Source: Pachyseris speciosa (lineage: Eukaryota; Cnidaria; Anthozoa; Scleractinia; Pachyseridae). Taken from it: 64,000 nucleotides of DNA. The position numbers and the translations under genes are program-made. Shown piece after piece: positions 34,401 through 45,796 of this stretch. Under the pieces are notes generated by a model that ran no database searches, was not told the origin of the DNA, and saw only the letters and a list, made by a program, of their open reading frames with translations. The stretch covers positions 1,727,001 through 1,791,000 of the forward strand of contig JAEMWC010000047.1 in assembly GCA_016490735.1 (NCBI GenBank), in the 5' to 3' direction. Numbering within the stretch: position 1 is the stretch's first letter; each line of letters begins with the position of its first letter.

Positions 34401-36737
34401 GCAAGACACTTCACAGATGTTTGCCCTCAGTCCATTCCATAGGCTAATGAAAAAAAAAGTCTATCTACTTGTTCCTCGCCAGCTTAAGTCAAAGAATCTT
34501 TCAGTGGAGAGCACGTATGAAAACATGCAGTACATGGATGTATTGGGCTGCAACTTGTCAAAGAAGCTTTGTTTAATAGGCAACAACGGCCCCCCTCGGC
34601 CTGTTAAAACATAAAGTTAAGTTATTCCCACAATATTTTTCCAGTCTGTGGAAATTTCGGTTTCTCAGCATCTTAAGATTGACTTAACCCTTGACTCGAG
34701 AAGAAAGCAAATCTGGCAAATTAAGAGAAGATGGAAACATTAAGAAATACGGTGCGAAATACAGTGTTGAAATGATCCATAATGACATGTCTAATTTTAG
34801 TTACAACTTACTACCGTTATATTTTGCAACAGGTTCTTTGATGCAGTACATGGACTCAGTAGCATCAACCATTAATCAACACACACCGCTGACCACTGGA
34901 GTAATTAATTACAGACCTCAAGCACCACTGTTACCCTCGCACCATGCCTCTTCTATCCACGCTCCCGGCTCGGCCATCGCACCAACTTATATGCATCAAG
35001 CCACACAGGCTAAGGACCCATCACTCATGGCATCCTTTTACGGCTCTGCCGCGCATGCGCAACAGCCTCCACACATTGCTGCGTATCTTGGAAACGCCCC
35101 TCCTCTGCAGCAGGCGAGCCCAGACTCTTTGCAGTCAAAATTTGGAAACTTGGCTTCTCTAGACATTTATCGATCCAAGCTTAAAATGATCGCAGCTTAT
35201 AAGAACTACCAGAGGCGACTTAAAGAGTATAGGGAAAAGCTGATATTAGCAAATAGAGCCAGAGGAAATCCAAACCCACAAGGTTTCCCTGGAGCGGTCA
35301 CTCAGCCGCCTCGACCTGGAGTGAACGCATTTGCTCAGCCCCAGGCCTTTCGCGGATATTACCGTCCCGAGGCTATGGCAGCGCAGAATGTGCAAATTAA
35401 CCGAGCAAATCCCCTAGTCGGTTTCGGAGCTTATACCACGAATTATCCTAACCAGTTTGCCAGTCCATATGGTTATCAGGCTGTAGCCAGCAGTCCGTAC
35501 TATAGAAGCAAAACTGGTGACAATGGAAAAAGGCATCATGGAAAGAACGGCAGACCTGCTCCTCGTCCCGCGAGTGTGAGAAAAACTGCCTACAACAGAC
35601 AACCTGAAGGAACACAAGCGATTAATCAGGCAGCTTATTATAAGCAGCAACAATTTCGACAACAACAGTTTCGCCTGCAACAGCAACAGCAGCGGCAGAA
35701 ACAGCTACAACAACAGCAATTCCACGAAGAGAACCAGCAACAGCAGCGACAGAAACAGCTACAACAACAGCAATTCCACGAAGAGAACCAGCAACAGCAG
35801 CGACAGAAACAACTACAACAACAGCAATTCCACGAAGAGAACCAGCAACAGCAGCGGCAGAAACAGCTACAACAACAGCAATTCCACGAAGAGAACCAGC
35901 AACAGCAGCGGCAGAAACAACTACAACAACAACAGTTCCACGAAGAGAACCTGCAACAGCAGTACCATCAAGAGCCACCCAACAGACAGCAACAACAAGC
36001 TTATAATAAACCACAGGTAATAATAGCCACAATTTTCTCAATAGCCTGCGTGGCAGGCGCTAGAAAGCGAAAGGGAGAATGGGCGCGCGCTCCCTTCGCT
36101 TCGTGCACTCATCCGTTCTCCCCTTCGCTTTCGCTTTCTAGCACTTGCCACGCAGGCTATTTTCTCAATTTTTACATATAAAATGTTGTTTTGCTTTTCA
36201 CGCCAATTTTACCTAAACTCGCCCGAGAGTGTGTCATTAAACTTCACTGCTAAAAGCTTTCGAATCTCGGTATACTTGGCATCCTGTTAATTCTCAGCCT
36301 TTCGAAAAAAAAAAAACGTTTTTTCCTAACCCGGCTACAAAGGTCATTAGGAAAAAAGTTTTAACTGTTTGTATTTGGTTGATACACAGGCACCCCAACC
36401 CGTAGCCAATCCAGCTCCTCTCTCCCCTCCACAGTCAAGCAATCCTCTGGCAGCAACCGACACCTCAGCTCTAAAGGACCTCAAAGCAGACATCGAAAGC
36501 GCCATACAAGATGCACTGAAAAACGCCGTGACCAAAGAAGGCAATAAGAAGAAGATAACGCCTTCCGTGCAGGTTGATGGCGAGCGAGCTAAGCCCCAGG
36601 CTACGGCGACTCATTCGGATCAATCGGGATCTGGGTCTGGTGCCCACTCCCAAAGCTCACCTGTTCGTGGCTCGGGCATTGAAGATGCGGTAACTGGCGA
36701 AGGGAGTGGGTCGGGGGTAAAACCCGATTCTCCGTAA
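31467..36737 (+). CDS. Secreted thioredoxin-domain protein with Gln-rich repeat region
   Basis: Five exons: 31467-31609, 33395-33479, 33796-33916, 34833-36016 and 36390-36737 (TAA), 626 residues. ATG 31467 is preferred over the in-frame ATG 31407 because it starts directly at a signal peptide (about residues 1-18). Residues 20-130 are one thioredoxin fold like a protein disulfide isomerase a-domain: FFAPW then CHHC at 49-52, and GYPT with the probable cis-proline at 96. The active-site dipeptide HH differs from GH of classical PDI, and no KDEL-type tail is present, so secretion is likely. Exon 4 adds a low-complexity stretch rich in Pro, Ala, Tyr and Gln, ending in five 18-residue Gln-rich repeats (400-489). 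Exon 5 is Pro/Ser-rich with Ser-Gly dipeptides near acidic residues, possible glycosaminoglycan sites. A candidate poly(A) signal AATAAA lies at 37034. Exon junctions within the fold match the neighbouring gene at 38067, showing tandem duplication. The function of the tail is unknown. Confidence 0.83.
31640..33220. other. First intron of the thioredoxin/Gln-rich gene
   Basis: AT-rich; no exon or clear repeat seen before the MITE at 33220. Confidence 0.5.
33220..33299. mobile_element. MITE family TAGCCTGCG, copy 2, with 9-bp target duplication
   Basis: An 80-bp near-perfect palindrome with TAGCCTGCGTGCAGACGTC ends, flanked on both sides by CATGACGCT (33211-33219 and 33300-33308). Confidence 0.9.
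34084..34308. mobile_element. MITE with inverted GCCTTATTT..GGGGTAATT ends
   Basis: Ends GAGAATACATC...GCCTTATTTAAGGGGTAATT are inverted at the right side (AATTACCCCTGAAATAAGGC...GATGTACTCTC). Lies in the intron between exons 3 and 4 of the thioredoxin/Gln-rich gene. Confidence 0.7.
35681..35950 (+). repeat. Five in-frame 54-bp repeats encoding an 18-residue Gln-rich unit
   Basis: Unit QQQQRQKQLQQQQFHEEN, five times in a row with only silent or one-base changes, inside exon 4 of the thioredoxin-domain gene. The purely intact frame through all units indicates selection or recent expansion. Confidence 0.95.
36042..36159. mobile_element. MITE family TAGCCTGCG, copy 3, with 9-bp target duplication
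   Basis: 118-bp foldback with TAGCCTGCGTGGCAGGCGCT-type ends, flanked by TTTTCTCAA on both sides. It begins 26 bp after the donor of the Gln-rich exon, and the coding frame runs through it if the intron is kept. Confidence 0.88.
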
Positions 36738-36739
36738 GG

Positions 36740-38060
36740 CCTCTATCCTCAGGCGATAATAGACGAAGAAAACAGATCCAGTTTTCAGAATACAAGTGAA
36801 ACAAGAAAATAGAAATGAAGTGTCTAGAGGCAATGTATTGTAACTGGAAAATCCAAATCACTACAAGAATTGCAGTGCATACGCCATTCCAACCACAGAA
36901 TGGAATGAAAAGAGCGTCACATTACATTATGTAATTTGTTGAGCAATCTTTTCCGTATAAAGAAAAACATGAGAGTGCATAGTTCAAAGGATATTTTTAT
37001 AGATCAAAGTGAAGACTGTAGATTGAGGAAGGTAATAAATGTATTTTTTTTTACTAAAAGGCTTTCAACAAGTCATTCAGTGCTAATTTATAAATAATTC
37101 CTCAAAAGTACGAAATATCTTTCAGCTATCAAAAATATCCTTGACAGAAGAACCACTTTTAGGCGGGTTGACACTTAGTATTCAAGAGATCTTAGACCCA
37201 AAAGCACTTGAAGTGCACTCAGAAAATACACATTCATACTAGATTCCAAGGACAGATACTTCGTTGTAGCGCAGTGTAAGTTTTAAATAATCACCTGAGC
37301 TTTCCCCCACACATAAAAACTAGACCAAGGCATAAACTGCAACGGTTGAGAAGTAACGCAATCACTCAACATCGCACGCACATTTTCCCGCGTTTAACAC
37401 CGACTGCATGCATGCTTTCTATTTCCGTCTTTCATCAGTTCTGATTGACGTACCATTTGACACTTGGACGAGTGGTCAGTTTCCGCCTTTTTTGTGTGTG
37501 CACGCGTGTGCACGAGTGTACACGAGTTAGGATTCGCAAATTACACCAGCAACCATTCTCAACAAAGGAACAGATATATTCTATTGTTGGCAAAACTCAA
37601 AAAAGTGATTTGCGCTTTTTTGTTTGATGTTTATCAGCAGGTTAAATATTGATTCTAAAGAAAAGAAAATTACATACCCGTCGATGTTTAACACTAATAC
37701 CACGTTGATTAAATAAACAAACAACCGTTGTTTCACCACATCATCCAAAATCAACTAGAGCTAGGACCAAGCACTGAAGAAAAAGCTTGGAGTCATTCCG
37801 TCGCTTGGAAAGAAACGTAAAGCATACTAATTGGCAGTGAAAGTCAACTGGTGACGAGTGGGATGGGCATCAATGAATTGCGAAACCTGGAAATTTGTCT
37901 TAAAATTACCTGACTCAATATGTAAACCTTTCAATGCTAGGTGACAATGTCGAAAATCAGCCAATCAGGCTACAAGAAAATGACATATGAAGCGTAAAAT
38001 GTTGAGGGTAACTCTAATCAACATTTTAACCTTGGATCGCAACAGAATCAGCGACAGATT
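36740..38060. other. Spacer between the two thioredoxin genes
   Basis: 3' UTR of the first gene with AATAAA at 37034, then the promoter side of the second. No other gene or clear repeat is seen. Confidence 0.5.
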
Positions 38061-38066
38061 TTAACG

Positions 38067-41000
38067 ATGTTTTCACTTATATTTGTAATTGCCCTGTCCC
38101 TTGTGGGACCGAGTTTATGTGCTCCCAAGAATCCCGTGTTTACGCTGACTGATGCTGACTTCGATCATTTCCTCAAAGATAAAGATACAATGTTGGTGGA
38201 TTTTTACGCGCCTTGGTAAGTCCATGTTAACACCGGTCATTTTGAACTTGATCGCCTCGAAATGCGACGAAAAGGACATAATAAACGGCCGGGACCATTC
38301 CTTTACTTAAAGAAATATGAACAAATATTGTCCACTATTGCTGTTTGATTTGGATGGATGATTGAAGAAAAACGAATGTAAAGAGGCAAAGAGATTAACT
38401 ATTCACGGACCGTTGATTTTACAGGTAAGAAATTTTTGTTTTGCCGAGAAAATATTTTCCTTCTGACTGGCATTTTCTCAGTTAAAATGTTTCTAACCGC
38501 TTTAAGTTTTAAAACTGACTACAGGAAAAAGAAAAGTTTTTCAAAGACCCATATCAACATAAATGAGTACAATATAAAAACTGTTATAAATTGACACTTG
38601 TGTCCTCGTTATCTCATTCAAAGTGTTTTCCGTTTTCTATAAATTTTGCAAATACAATTTGGAAAAGAAAAATGAATTAACTATTGACGTGCGTACTTAG
38701 GTTGTACAGGACAAATGTCATGTCATGTCATGTGAAAACTCCAACAATCCTGGAATGCTCTTCTAGCCCATGAGAAGACCAATAAATGACAAATTACTCC
38801 TCTCCCCTCTCCTATTAGGTGCAGTGATTGTGCTCGACTAAAACCCGAGTTTGATGGTGCTGCCAGAGACTTTGCGCTGAAAAGGAAATTTGTTTTCGCC
38901 AAGGTTAGGGTTTGTAGTCTCTTTTACGACACTAATCGTTAATCTCTCGGATGCCCTTCTTTATAATTAGCTAAGCCTCAGGGGGAGTAGAGAAGGGATT
39001 TTTGGAGATCTACGATCAAAATGTAGCTAATTAGGGGATTTGTTTCTCCTTTCAAAGAGATGATGTCGCACTGCTGACATTCAGCCTTCGATTGAGCTCA
39101 GTCAAAGTAGAAATGAACAAAATTTATTCTAGGAATTGTTCAGTTATATTGACTTACTCAATGGACGGTGTTAACCTCGCGTTTTGATTGGTCGAGAAGA
39201 GTTTGCGGTTAAAGTACGGACGAACGAATGACGTCATGAGCCAAGGGAAGTAGGAAAAAACAAGCTATAAAACCAATAGATTCCATTTGTCAGTGCGTGA
39301 GTCCCGTGATAACGTACGGAAGAGGTGAAAACGTGGTAAGAACATCAGTCACACTACTCGACTGCGGCTCATAGCGTGCTTCTTTGTTCTTACCTCGTTT
39401 TGGTATCATCCGTGCATTATCAGAGTACACACTCAAGGCCACATGGAATCTTTGTGTTAATTAACGTGCACCGTAATCCCAGAGATCCATCTACGATTCC
39501 CCCACCCCATACTTTGGTGGATACAGGAGATGGAGTGTGACGGATTTTGTTATATCTTCAGACAAATCTTCTCGAACTTTGAATATGCATTACTAGCCAA
39601 CAATTACACCTTGAAATCAAATGGATAGATACTACACAGTTAAACAAAACACTTGTGGTAAAATCCGTAGAAAAACATGTACAGCAGCAATCCTTGAGGC
39701 ATTGAACCTCTTGTGCTAGGAGCATACTCAATCCAATTCTCAGTGTTATGTGAAGATAATCTTAAAATTCTCATGCTCTCCAAACAGAACCCCAGTTGTT
39801 GCAGAACACTCTGCAGTTTAATATCAAGTCAGATTTTCAACTCAATTAGTTTTCTGATACCAACAGATTGACTGTTTTGGCGCAGGAAAAAGCATCTGTG
39901 AGAACAGATTCGGTGTACATAGTTGGCCCCAGTTGAAAGTATTCAGAAGAGGCCAGTACGCTGGGGAATACAGCGGTAATCAGGACAAAGGTAATGAAAG
40001 CAGCAGAGCGTTCAAATGATATACTGAAAATGACTGTATGAGCACCAGATACTTGGGCTCAAGGGGTGCAACGGTCCCAGGTAACTTCCGTCTTTTTTCT
40101 TCTCAAACTAATATTCAATGTCGCCGCTTCGTGGCTCATTTTTGTTTGAAGGGAAATAGGAAGGAAAACCCCTCGGACCAAGGTACTCGAGACTAGATTC
40201 CGCTAGAGTAAGCCAACTTGAGATGGTCCTCGTTCCCAGGGCTTTTCTCCGCCGAGAGGAGGGCGGGCGGGAAAAGCCCTGGGAACGAGGTTGTAGTTTG
40301 CACCGGAAGTCACATATGTAAATCAAGTAACCAACCGGAACGGGGCTCAAAAGATTGTTTTGTTCTCCGACCAATCAGAGAAAAGTCCAGATTCTGGACG
40401 AGAAACAGACGAATTGACAAGAAATTTTATCAGGAGTAGTTTTTTCCTTCCTCCCGCCGCGAAAAAAAAAACCTCGCCTGATCGCAGGTTACAATAGGGA
40501 AATCACGGGTGACCGCAGAAGCCCATGGTAATGAATGAGTTGCCAGTAATAGGATACCCATGTTATGCGCAACGGATTATGGGATCGCCAGGGGCAAATA
40601 TTGCAAATCGCTAGAAAGAAATGTATGGCGTAAGGTTGTTTCTTCGTCAAAAGCAGTGATTTTAAACAAAGAATAACGCATTTTCGCCGTAATTTTGTGA
40701 GAAGTGGAGGTGACTAATGTCGATGAGTGGAAATTGTAAGTTTCCGTGTGATTAATGCGGTAAAATATATTGATAAACACTTTGTTGCGTAAGCAGGCTG
40801 TAAGAGCAGATTATGAAATCCACTGAATCTGCATCAAGTAATGGTCTCGCAATAGGACGAACAGCTATAAATGTGAGGGGATTCACTCAATAAAGCCTTT
40901 CCAGTTGTAATTACATGTATGCTGATATTTACAACGAGTGTAATTGGGATTATACCCGGCGGCGATGTGGGTTTGTTACAACGATCGATGGTACCCAGAT

Positions 41001-42330
41001 AAACAAAGGGATCTTCCTCACGTTGGTTTATTGAGATTCTACTCACCAAAAACCAAGCAGCTGCAGGATGCTTTGTCATGGTCCAGAGCTATAAATCGTG
41101 ATAAAGTCAATAAGTACTAAGGTCTGATTTAATCATACACTGGTTTCATCCATCCATAGCGAAACTGCTCGGTAGAAACAATTCCCATCCGCTCGCAGAA
41201 AAATATATCCTTTGGGAATGTGGGGGTAAAATTCCAGCAGCAATGATAAGATAATGTCGTAACACATGTAATTAAAAACAAAATAATATCACCACACGTA
41301 ATTACAGCTGAAAGAGCTTTATTGAGTGAATCCCCTCAAATTTATATCTGTTCGTACTATTTCGAGACCAATACTTGATGTAGATTCAGTGGATTTCGTA
41401 ATCTGCCTTACGCAACAAAGTGTTTATCAATAGATTTTACCGCATTAATCGCACGAAAACTTACAATTTCCACGCAACGACATTAGTAACCTCCACTTCT
41501 CACAAAATCACGGCGAAAATACGTTATTCTTTGTTCAAAATCACTACTTTTGACGAAGAAACAACTTTACGCCATACATTTCTTTCTAGCGACTTACAAT
41601 GTTTGCCCCCTGGCGATCCCATAATCCGCTGCGCATAACATAGGTATCCAATTACTGGCAACTCGTTCATTCTTACCTTTGCTCAGAGTGATAGTCGTGC
41701 CTTTTGAGGGGTGGAGATGATTCGCAGTCTCAAGGTTACAGTCACTGCGGTAACATAACAAACAGGTATTGTGGCACCTTTGAAATCTTCCGACGATCAA
41801 CCCTTTCCTTCTCTCTCATGAAAGCCCGCCCCCACTAAATCTCGGAACTTCACGCTTTTCCTGTGGGGAAGAGGAAAGATTTGAGAAATAGGGTTTTTCC
41901 CTTCTCTTCATTTTCTCCTAAGGAAGGTCTGGTACTCAGGCTGTCATACGAGCTGATCATGAGTCAGATAGCCGTGGCAAGAATCTCTTTTAATGTTGCT
42001 TCTATTCCATTGATGGGGAAGGGGGGAGGGGGGGGGGCAACCTTAGTATAGAGGCTAGCTGTCTTCCACTCTGACAGGCACAAACAGTTTTACGTACTTT
42101 CGTGGTCCAACTGCTTAAAAAACACTTCTGCGTATCTTCATTCAGCTTCAATCGAAAGATTCATGGACAGCCTCATCGAACAGAAAGTCTCTGATAACAT
42201 CGGCCAAGACCAGCCGTCACCCTGCGCACAGCCTTCATATATGCAGAACCCGGATGGACCATGGTATCAAAATGGATGGACCTACTCGAAAACTGGCTTG
42301 ACACCTTACCAGAACCCAACGGGCTGTTAA
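38067..42330 (+). CDS. Secreted single-domain thioredoxin-like protein
   Basis: Four exons: 38067-38215, 38819-38903, 39867-39990 and 42146-42330 (TAA), 180 residues. A signal peptide occupies about residues 1-18. The thioredoxin fold has DFYAPW followed by CSDC at 51-54, and SWPQ with a probable cis-proline at 99. The sequence after the fold is a short Pro/Tyr/Asn/Trp-rich tail ending in Cys. The first two introns fall at the same codons as in the upstream gene (exon 2 is 85 bp in both), so the two are tandem paralogues, but this one lacks the long Gln-rich region. The acidic CSDC site is unusual; the redox potential and substrate cannot be told from sequence. No ER-retention signal is seen, so the product should be secreted. 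The third intron (39991-42145) contains a 1.15 kb foldback element and a small palindromic repeat. A candidate AATAAA lies at 42654. Confidence 0.85.
40228..40290. repeat. Palindromic repeat CCTCGTTCCCAGGGCTTTTC
   Basis: Two arms of about 25 bp, perfectly inverted around a short GC-rich loop, in the last intron of the second thioredoxin gene. Confidence 0.75.
40528..41677. mobile_element. 1.15-kb foldback element with arms of about 390 bp
   Basis: Left arm about 40528-40920 and right arm about 41290-41677 are inverted copies with roughly 85 to 90 percent identity by eye (GAGTTGCCAGTAAT, GGATCGCCAGGGG, AACACTTTGTTGCGTAA shared). No transposase frame. Located in the last intron of the second thioredoxin gene. 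Confidence 0.8.
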
Positions 42331-43037
42331 ACGGATGAAGCTGCAGTTTGCTCTGAACGCTTAATCTACGCCCCGCCTGGAAACCAGCTTTTGTTGTGTG
42401 TGCGTGGCGTAGTTAAATGAAGTTATACCTACCGACCTAAATGCAACAGGCCAAAAACACATAAAACTTTGTAAGATTTATGAAAGCTCTATTTGAGCCC
42501 GCATATCAACGAATAGTCAGCGACTACATCACAGAAACAAAGCTAGAAAATACTTTTTTTTTACAATTAGTCTTCGTTTGTGTTTTTCCATCGCTTATAT
42601 ATGGTAACCGGCTTATTGATTTTGGGGACAGCAGTTTACACAAAGAGTTGCGAAATAAATTCCTCTGCAAACGGCAACAATTTCAAGTGATAAAGCTGGG
42701 CATAAACGGAAAAGACACTGACTTCGAGTTGTTCTTTTACCGTTTACTTTTCACAACTGTTTTCTTCTGTTATTCGTGAAACGATATGCTAACTAAATAA
42801 CTTACAACTGGCTTTTATCAACCTTAATTCTGGACAAAGATGGAGGGTTGTAAATTGACATACTGCTTGTGTGAACTAAGTTTAAAGTGAATAACTTAAA
42901 TAAAGCCACAGAAACGCAAACAGAGAACACAAAGCACTGTTATTTCAGCCTTAACTTTAAACCGTTCCTCCCAAACAGAGTTAGGGTACGTTTACAAGGA
43001 GGGTGGATAGCCCGGGCACCAGTAACTTGCGATCAGT

Positions 43038-43097
43038 CAGTCCTCCTCCTCCTCCTCCTCCTCCTCCTCATCATCATCATCATCATCATCATCATCG

Positions 43098-43139
<42 letters not shown>

Positions 43140-43143
43140 CCAC
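43038..43143. repeat. (CTC)n(ATC)n microsatellite
   Basis: About ten CTC units followed by ATC runs. His-, Ile- and Met-rich frames here are artefacts. Confidence 0.9.
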
Positions 43144-44334
43144 CATTGTTGCGCACCAACAACCACAGGGATCACTTCGGTTATCATCTGCCACATTCTC
43201 TGTTACAACTGTAAATCCCAGCAACACGTGTCTCTTTTGCATGTTAACGGTCAAGCCAGGTTTGCCGGCTATCCGAACTATCGTCTCATAATTGTTATGA
43301 GAATGATATGAGAATGGGCGTGCTTGGAGCTAGCCGTAACTCTGAAACACACGACTAGCGGTCGGTAAACCTTCCTTCACCTGTGCCGGTATCGCCGTTT
43401 GTTTATTGAAATTAGACATGAGACAAGAGAGACAATTTACACAACCTGCGTATGGCATCAGCCAATCTTGACGGCCACGTAATCTTGGCATCAGCTAATC
43501 TTGGCGGTTAGCATCAGCTAACTGGCAGTTGCTAGAAGAAGTAAGGGGGGGGACGAGCGAAGGGGTATAAGGCGCGCGCGAAACGCGTGGGGTGTGTGGC
43601 CAGTATTAGACCAACAGCAATTTTAATTTTCAAACTAAACAAGCCTGATTTCGAAAGTGCTTCAGTATGTCGGGTCAAACAGCAACTGAACGTTACGTTA
43701 TGGCTTTACTGCCTTCTCAGTAAAGCTGTGGCCCTCACGAAGTTGCGCGCTCACGAAGCACAGATCAGATGGCTCTTGTCTCAAGCTAAAATAGTTCACC
43801 AACCTGACAGCTCTTAATGTCGGAAAAAATATGTTTTGTATTATTATTGGTATCTATTTGGTTGGAGAACAAGACAAAAAGAGGTACCATGCATGGCTCG
43901 ACACTTAATGTAGCTAAATACAGAGATGACTAAGAAAGAAAACGCTTTATTCGTTTTCTACAAACATTTTAATGATTCACATCATGGAAAACACCTCAAA
44001 ACGTTTCCATTCAAGCGCCTAAAGCAAAAGACCACAAAGATTCCCAACACACTCAAAAAGCCAAATCGTAAGAAACAAAGGATAACTGAAAAATGCAAAA
44101 TGGGATCAAAATAGTTAGATTCCGTGGATTTCCGAAATATTAGTGAATTGCCTTCTGTTCTCTCAAGAAAGACCAAAAGGTGATTTTTTTTAGCCAGTAT
44201 TTTGTCTGGCGTAGTATAATTAATAATTATTATTCTGCGAAATCGTGCGGAATATCGCCCGATACCTGACCAACGAGGGCGTAGGCCGATTTGGCGAAAA
44301 TCAGGGAATATTCCAAACGACTAAGCAGGATAAT

Positions 44335-44670
44335 TGATTTATTATTCAACACGTTGACGACAAATCATACTTGACTCTGCTCATTAATCATGCGCAGTGA
44401 GATTACTCATGCGCAGTGAGCGCACGACTTAAGGTTTCGCCTCCGTTTTTCGTTTCGAATAACATTGTGTCATGCAAATTTATGCTTGCGTCCGCGTCCG
44501 GTACACGCAAATTTATGCTGATGCATGCGCATGAGCATAGACTACTTGAAGCCTCTTGATACAGAAAAGCTGCCAAAGCCACCACTTTCCACCCTGGCAC
44601 ACGAATATCCATCATTGAGCGCATCATAACCATATTTGGGTAGTGATACAACGTGTTGAATAATAAGTTG
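44335..44670. mobile_element. Inverted-repeat element (TTATTATTCAACACGTTG ends)
   Basis: TTATTATTCAACACGTTG at 44338-44356 and its exact inverse at 44649-44667. The inside contains repeated ATGCGCAGTGAG words. Confidence 0.65.
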
Positions 44671-45796
44671 TACTACGGGATTTCAAGGCGCGGCTACTAA
44701 GCAAAACTATACTTTCCTTCTAATTTATACTTTGCTAAAGAAAAAAACCCACTTTCTTTTAGAAAAAATAAACAAGTAAATAAATAGCGTAAAGAAAAAC
44801 AAGCATTTCTCAATCCAAAACCTCAGGCTTTTTCAGCGTATGATGACCACGTTTCAGGCCTGAAATGAACCAAAATGGCACAATAAGCCTACGAAATAAA
44901 ACGGCTAACCTCAGACGGCGTCATACATTGTAGGATACCAGTCAAACAAACCTCTCGCATTCAAATGGTCCCAAATATTGCCATGAAATAAAAGACGCAA
45001 ATAATAGTATAATAATAGCAAAGTATTTGTCAGCGCATTTAAAATTCTCAATGCGCTTACAGCGGGAAGCTAAAATCTCAATTATATATATAATCTTATG
45101 TAACGAAAAGAAAAATAAGTAAAATCGTATAACTATCTAAGTGTTAAAATAATCACATAGAAATGTTTTAAGTTTCTTCTTAAAAATAGTTACAGTCTCA
45201 GACTGTTTTAAAGATTTAGACAGACTGTTCCATAGTTTCGGGGCCATCTGTTGACGTGTACGAAGAGTTTTTATATGCGTACTATTACATTGCTGTGTTG
45301 TGTTTCGTTTTCATGATTGAATTATTATTTTGAGTTTGCGCCTTCAATTCCAGGAGACTATTTTTCAAGAAATTATTTTATCGCGAACTATTTACTTATA
45401 AGAGAACTGAAACACAATGTGGTCTTGAGCAGCTAAGCTTCCAATCACTAGAAACAGGCTTGCGTGCGTTTTATCTTCTTTTCATTTTCCCGCGCCTGGC
45501 ATAAACGTACTCCATTATTCTGATTTGTTGCGATCGACGAAGTTATATTACATTGGGATAGTCTAAAATCGAAATTAGAAAGTATATTGCGGGCTACTGA
45601 ACACACCACCTTTCCTAAGCAGAACACCTGTGTTTGAAGCCACTCAGTTCCTTATTGCCAGTGTGTAAGGACCCATCACACTGATCTTTGTTTTTAGTTA
45701 TCGTTCTAAACAGTTTGATTCCTTCTGAAGCTGCTCTATTGAGAGTTAACATTTGGTTATTCTCACCAGTTGATTGCATATTGGATCCTCGTCTTG

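Larger units (their letters stand above)
42331..45790. other. Convergent intergenic region, thioredoxin gene to NAGA-like gene
   Basis: Holds the 3' UTR of the second thioredoxin gene (AATAAA at 42654), a CTC/ATC microsatellite, an inverted-repeat element at 44335-44670 and a repeat-like AT-rich part near 45000-45300. No supportable gene; the frame at 43587-43817 has no recognisable domain. Confidence 0.5.

Noticed and set aside
35622..36041. Val/Ala-rich 139-residue frame on the minus strand
   Set aside because: Antisense shadow of the Gln-rich repeats in the thioredoxin-domain gene.
43003..43311. His/Pro-, Ile- and Met-rich open frames on both strands
   Set aside because: Products of the CTC/ATC microsatellite, with no splice or start context.
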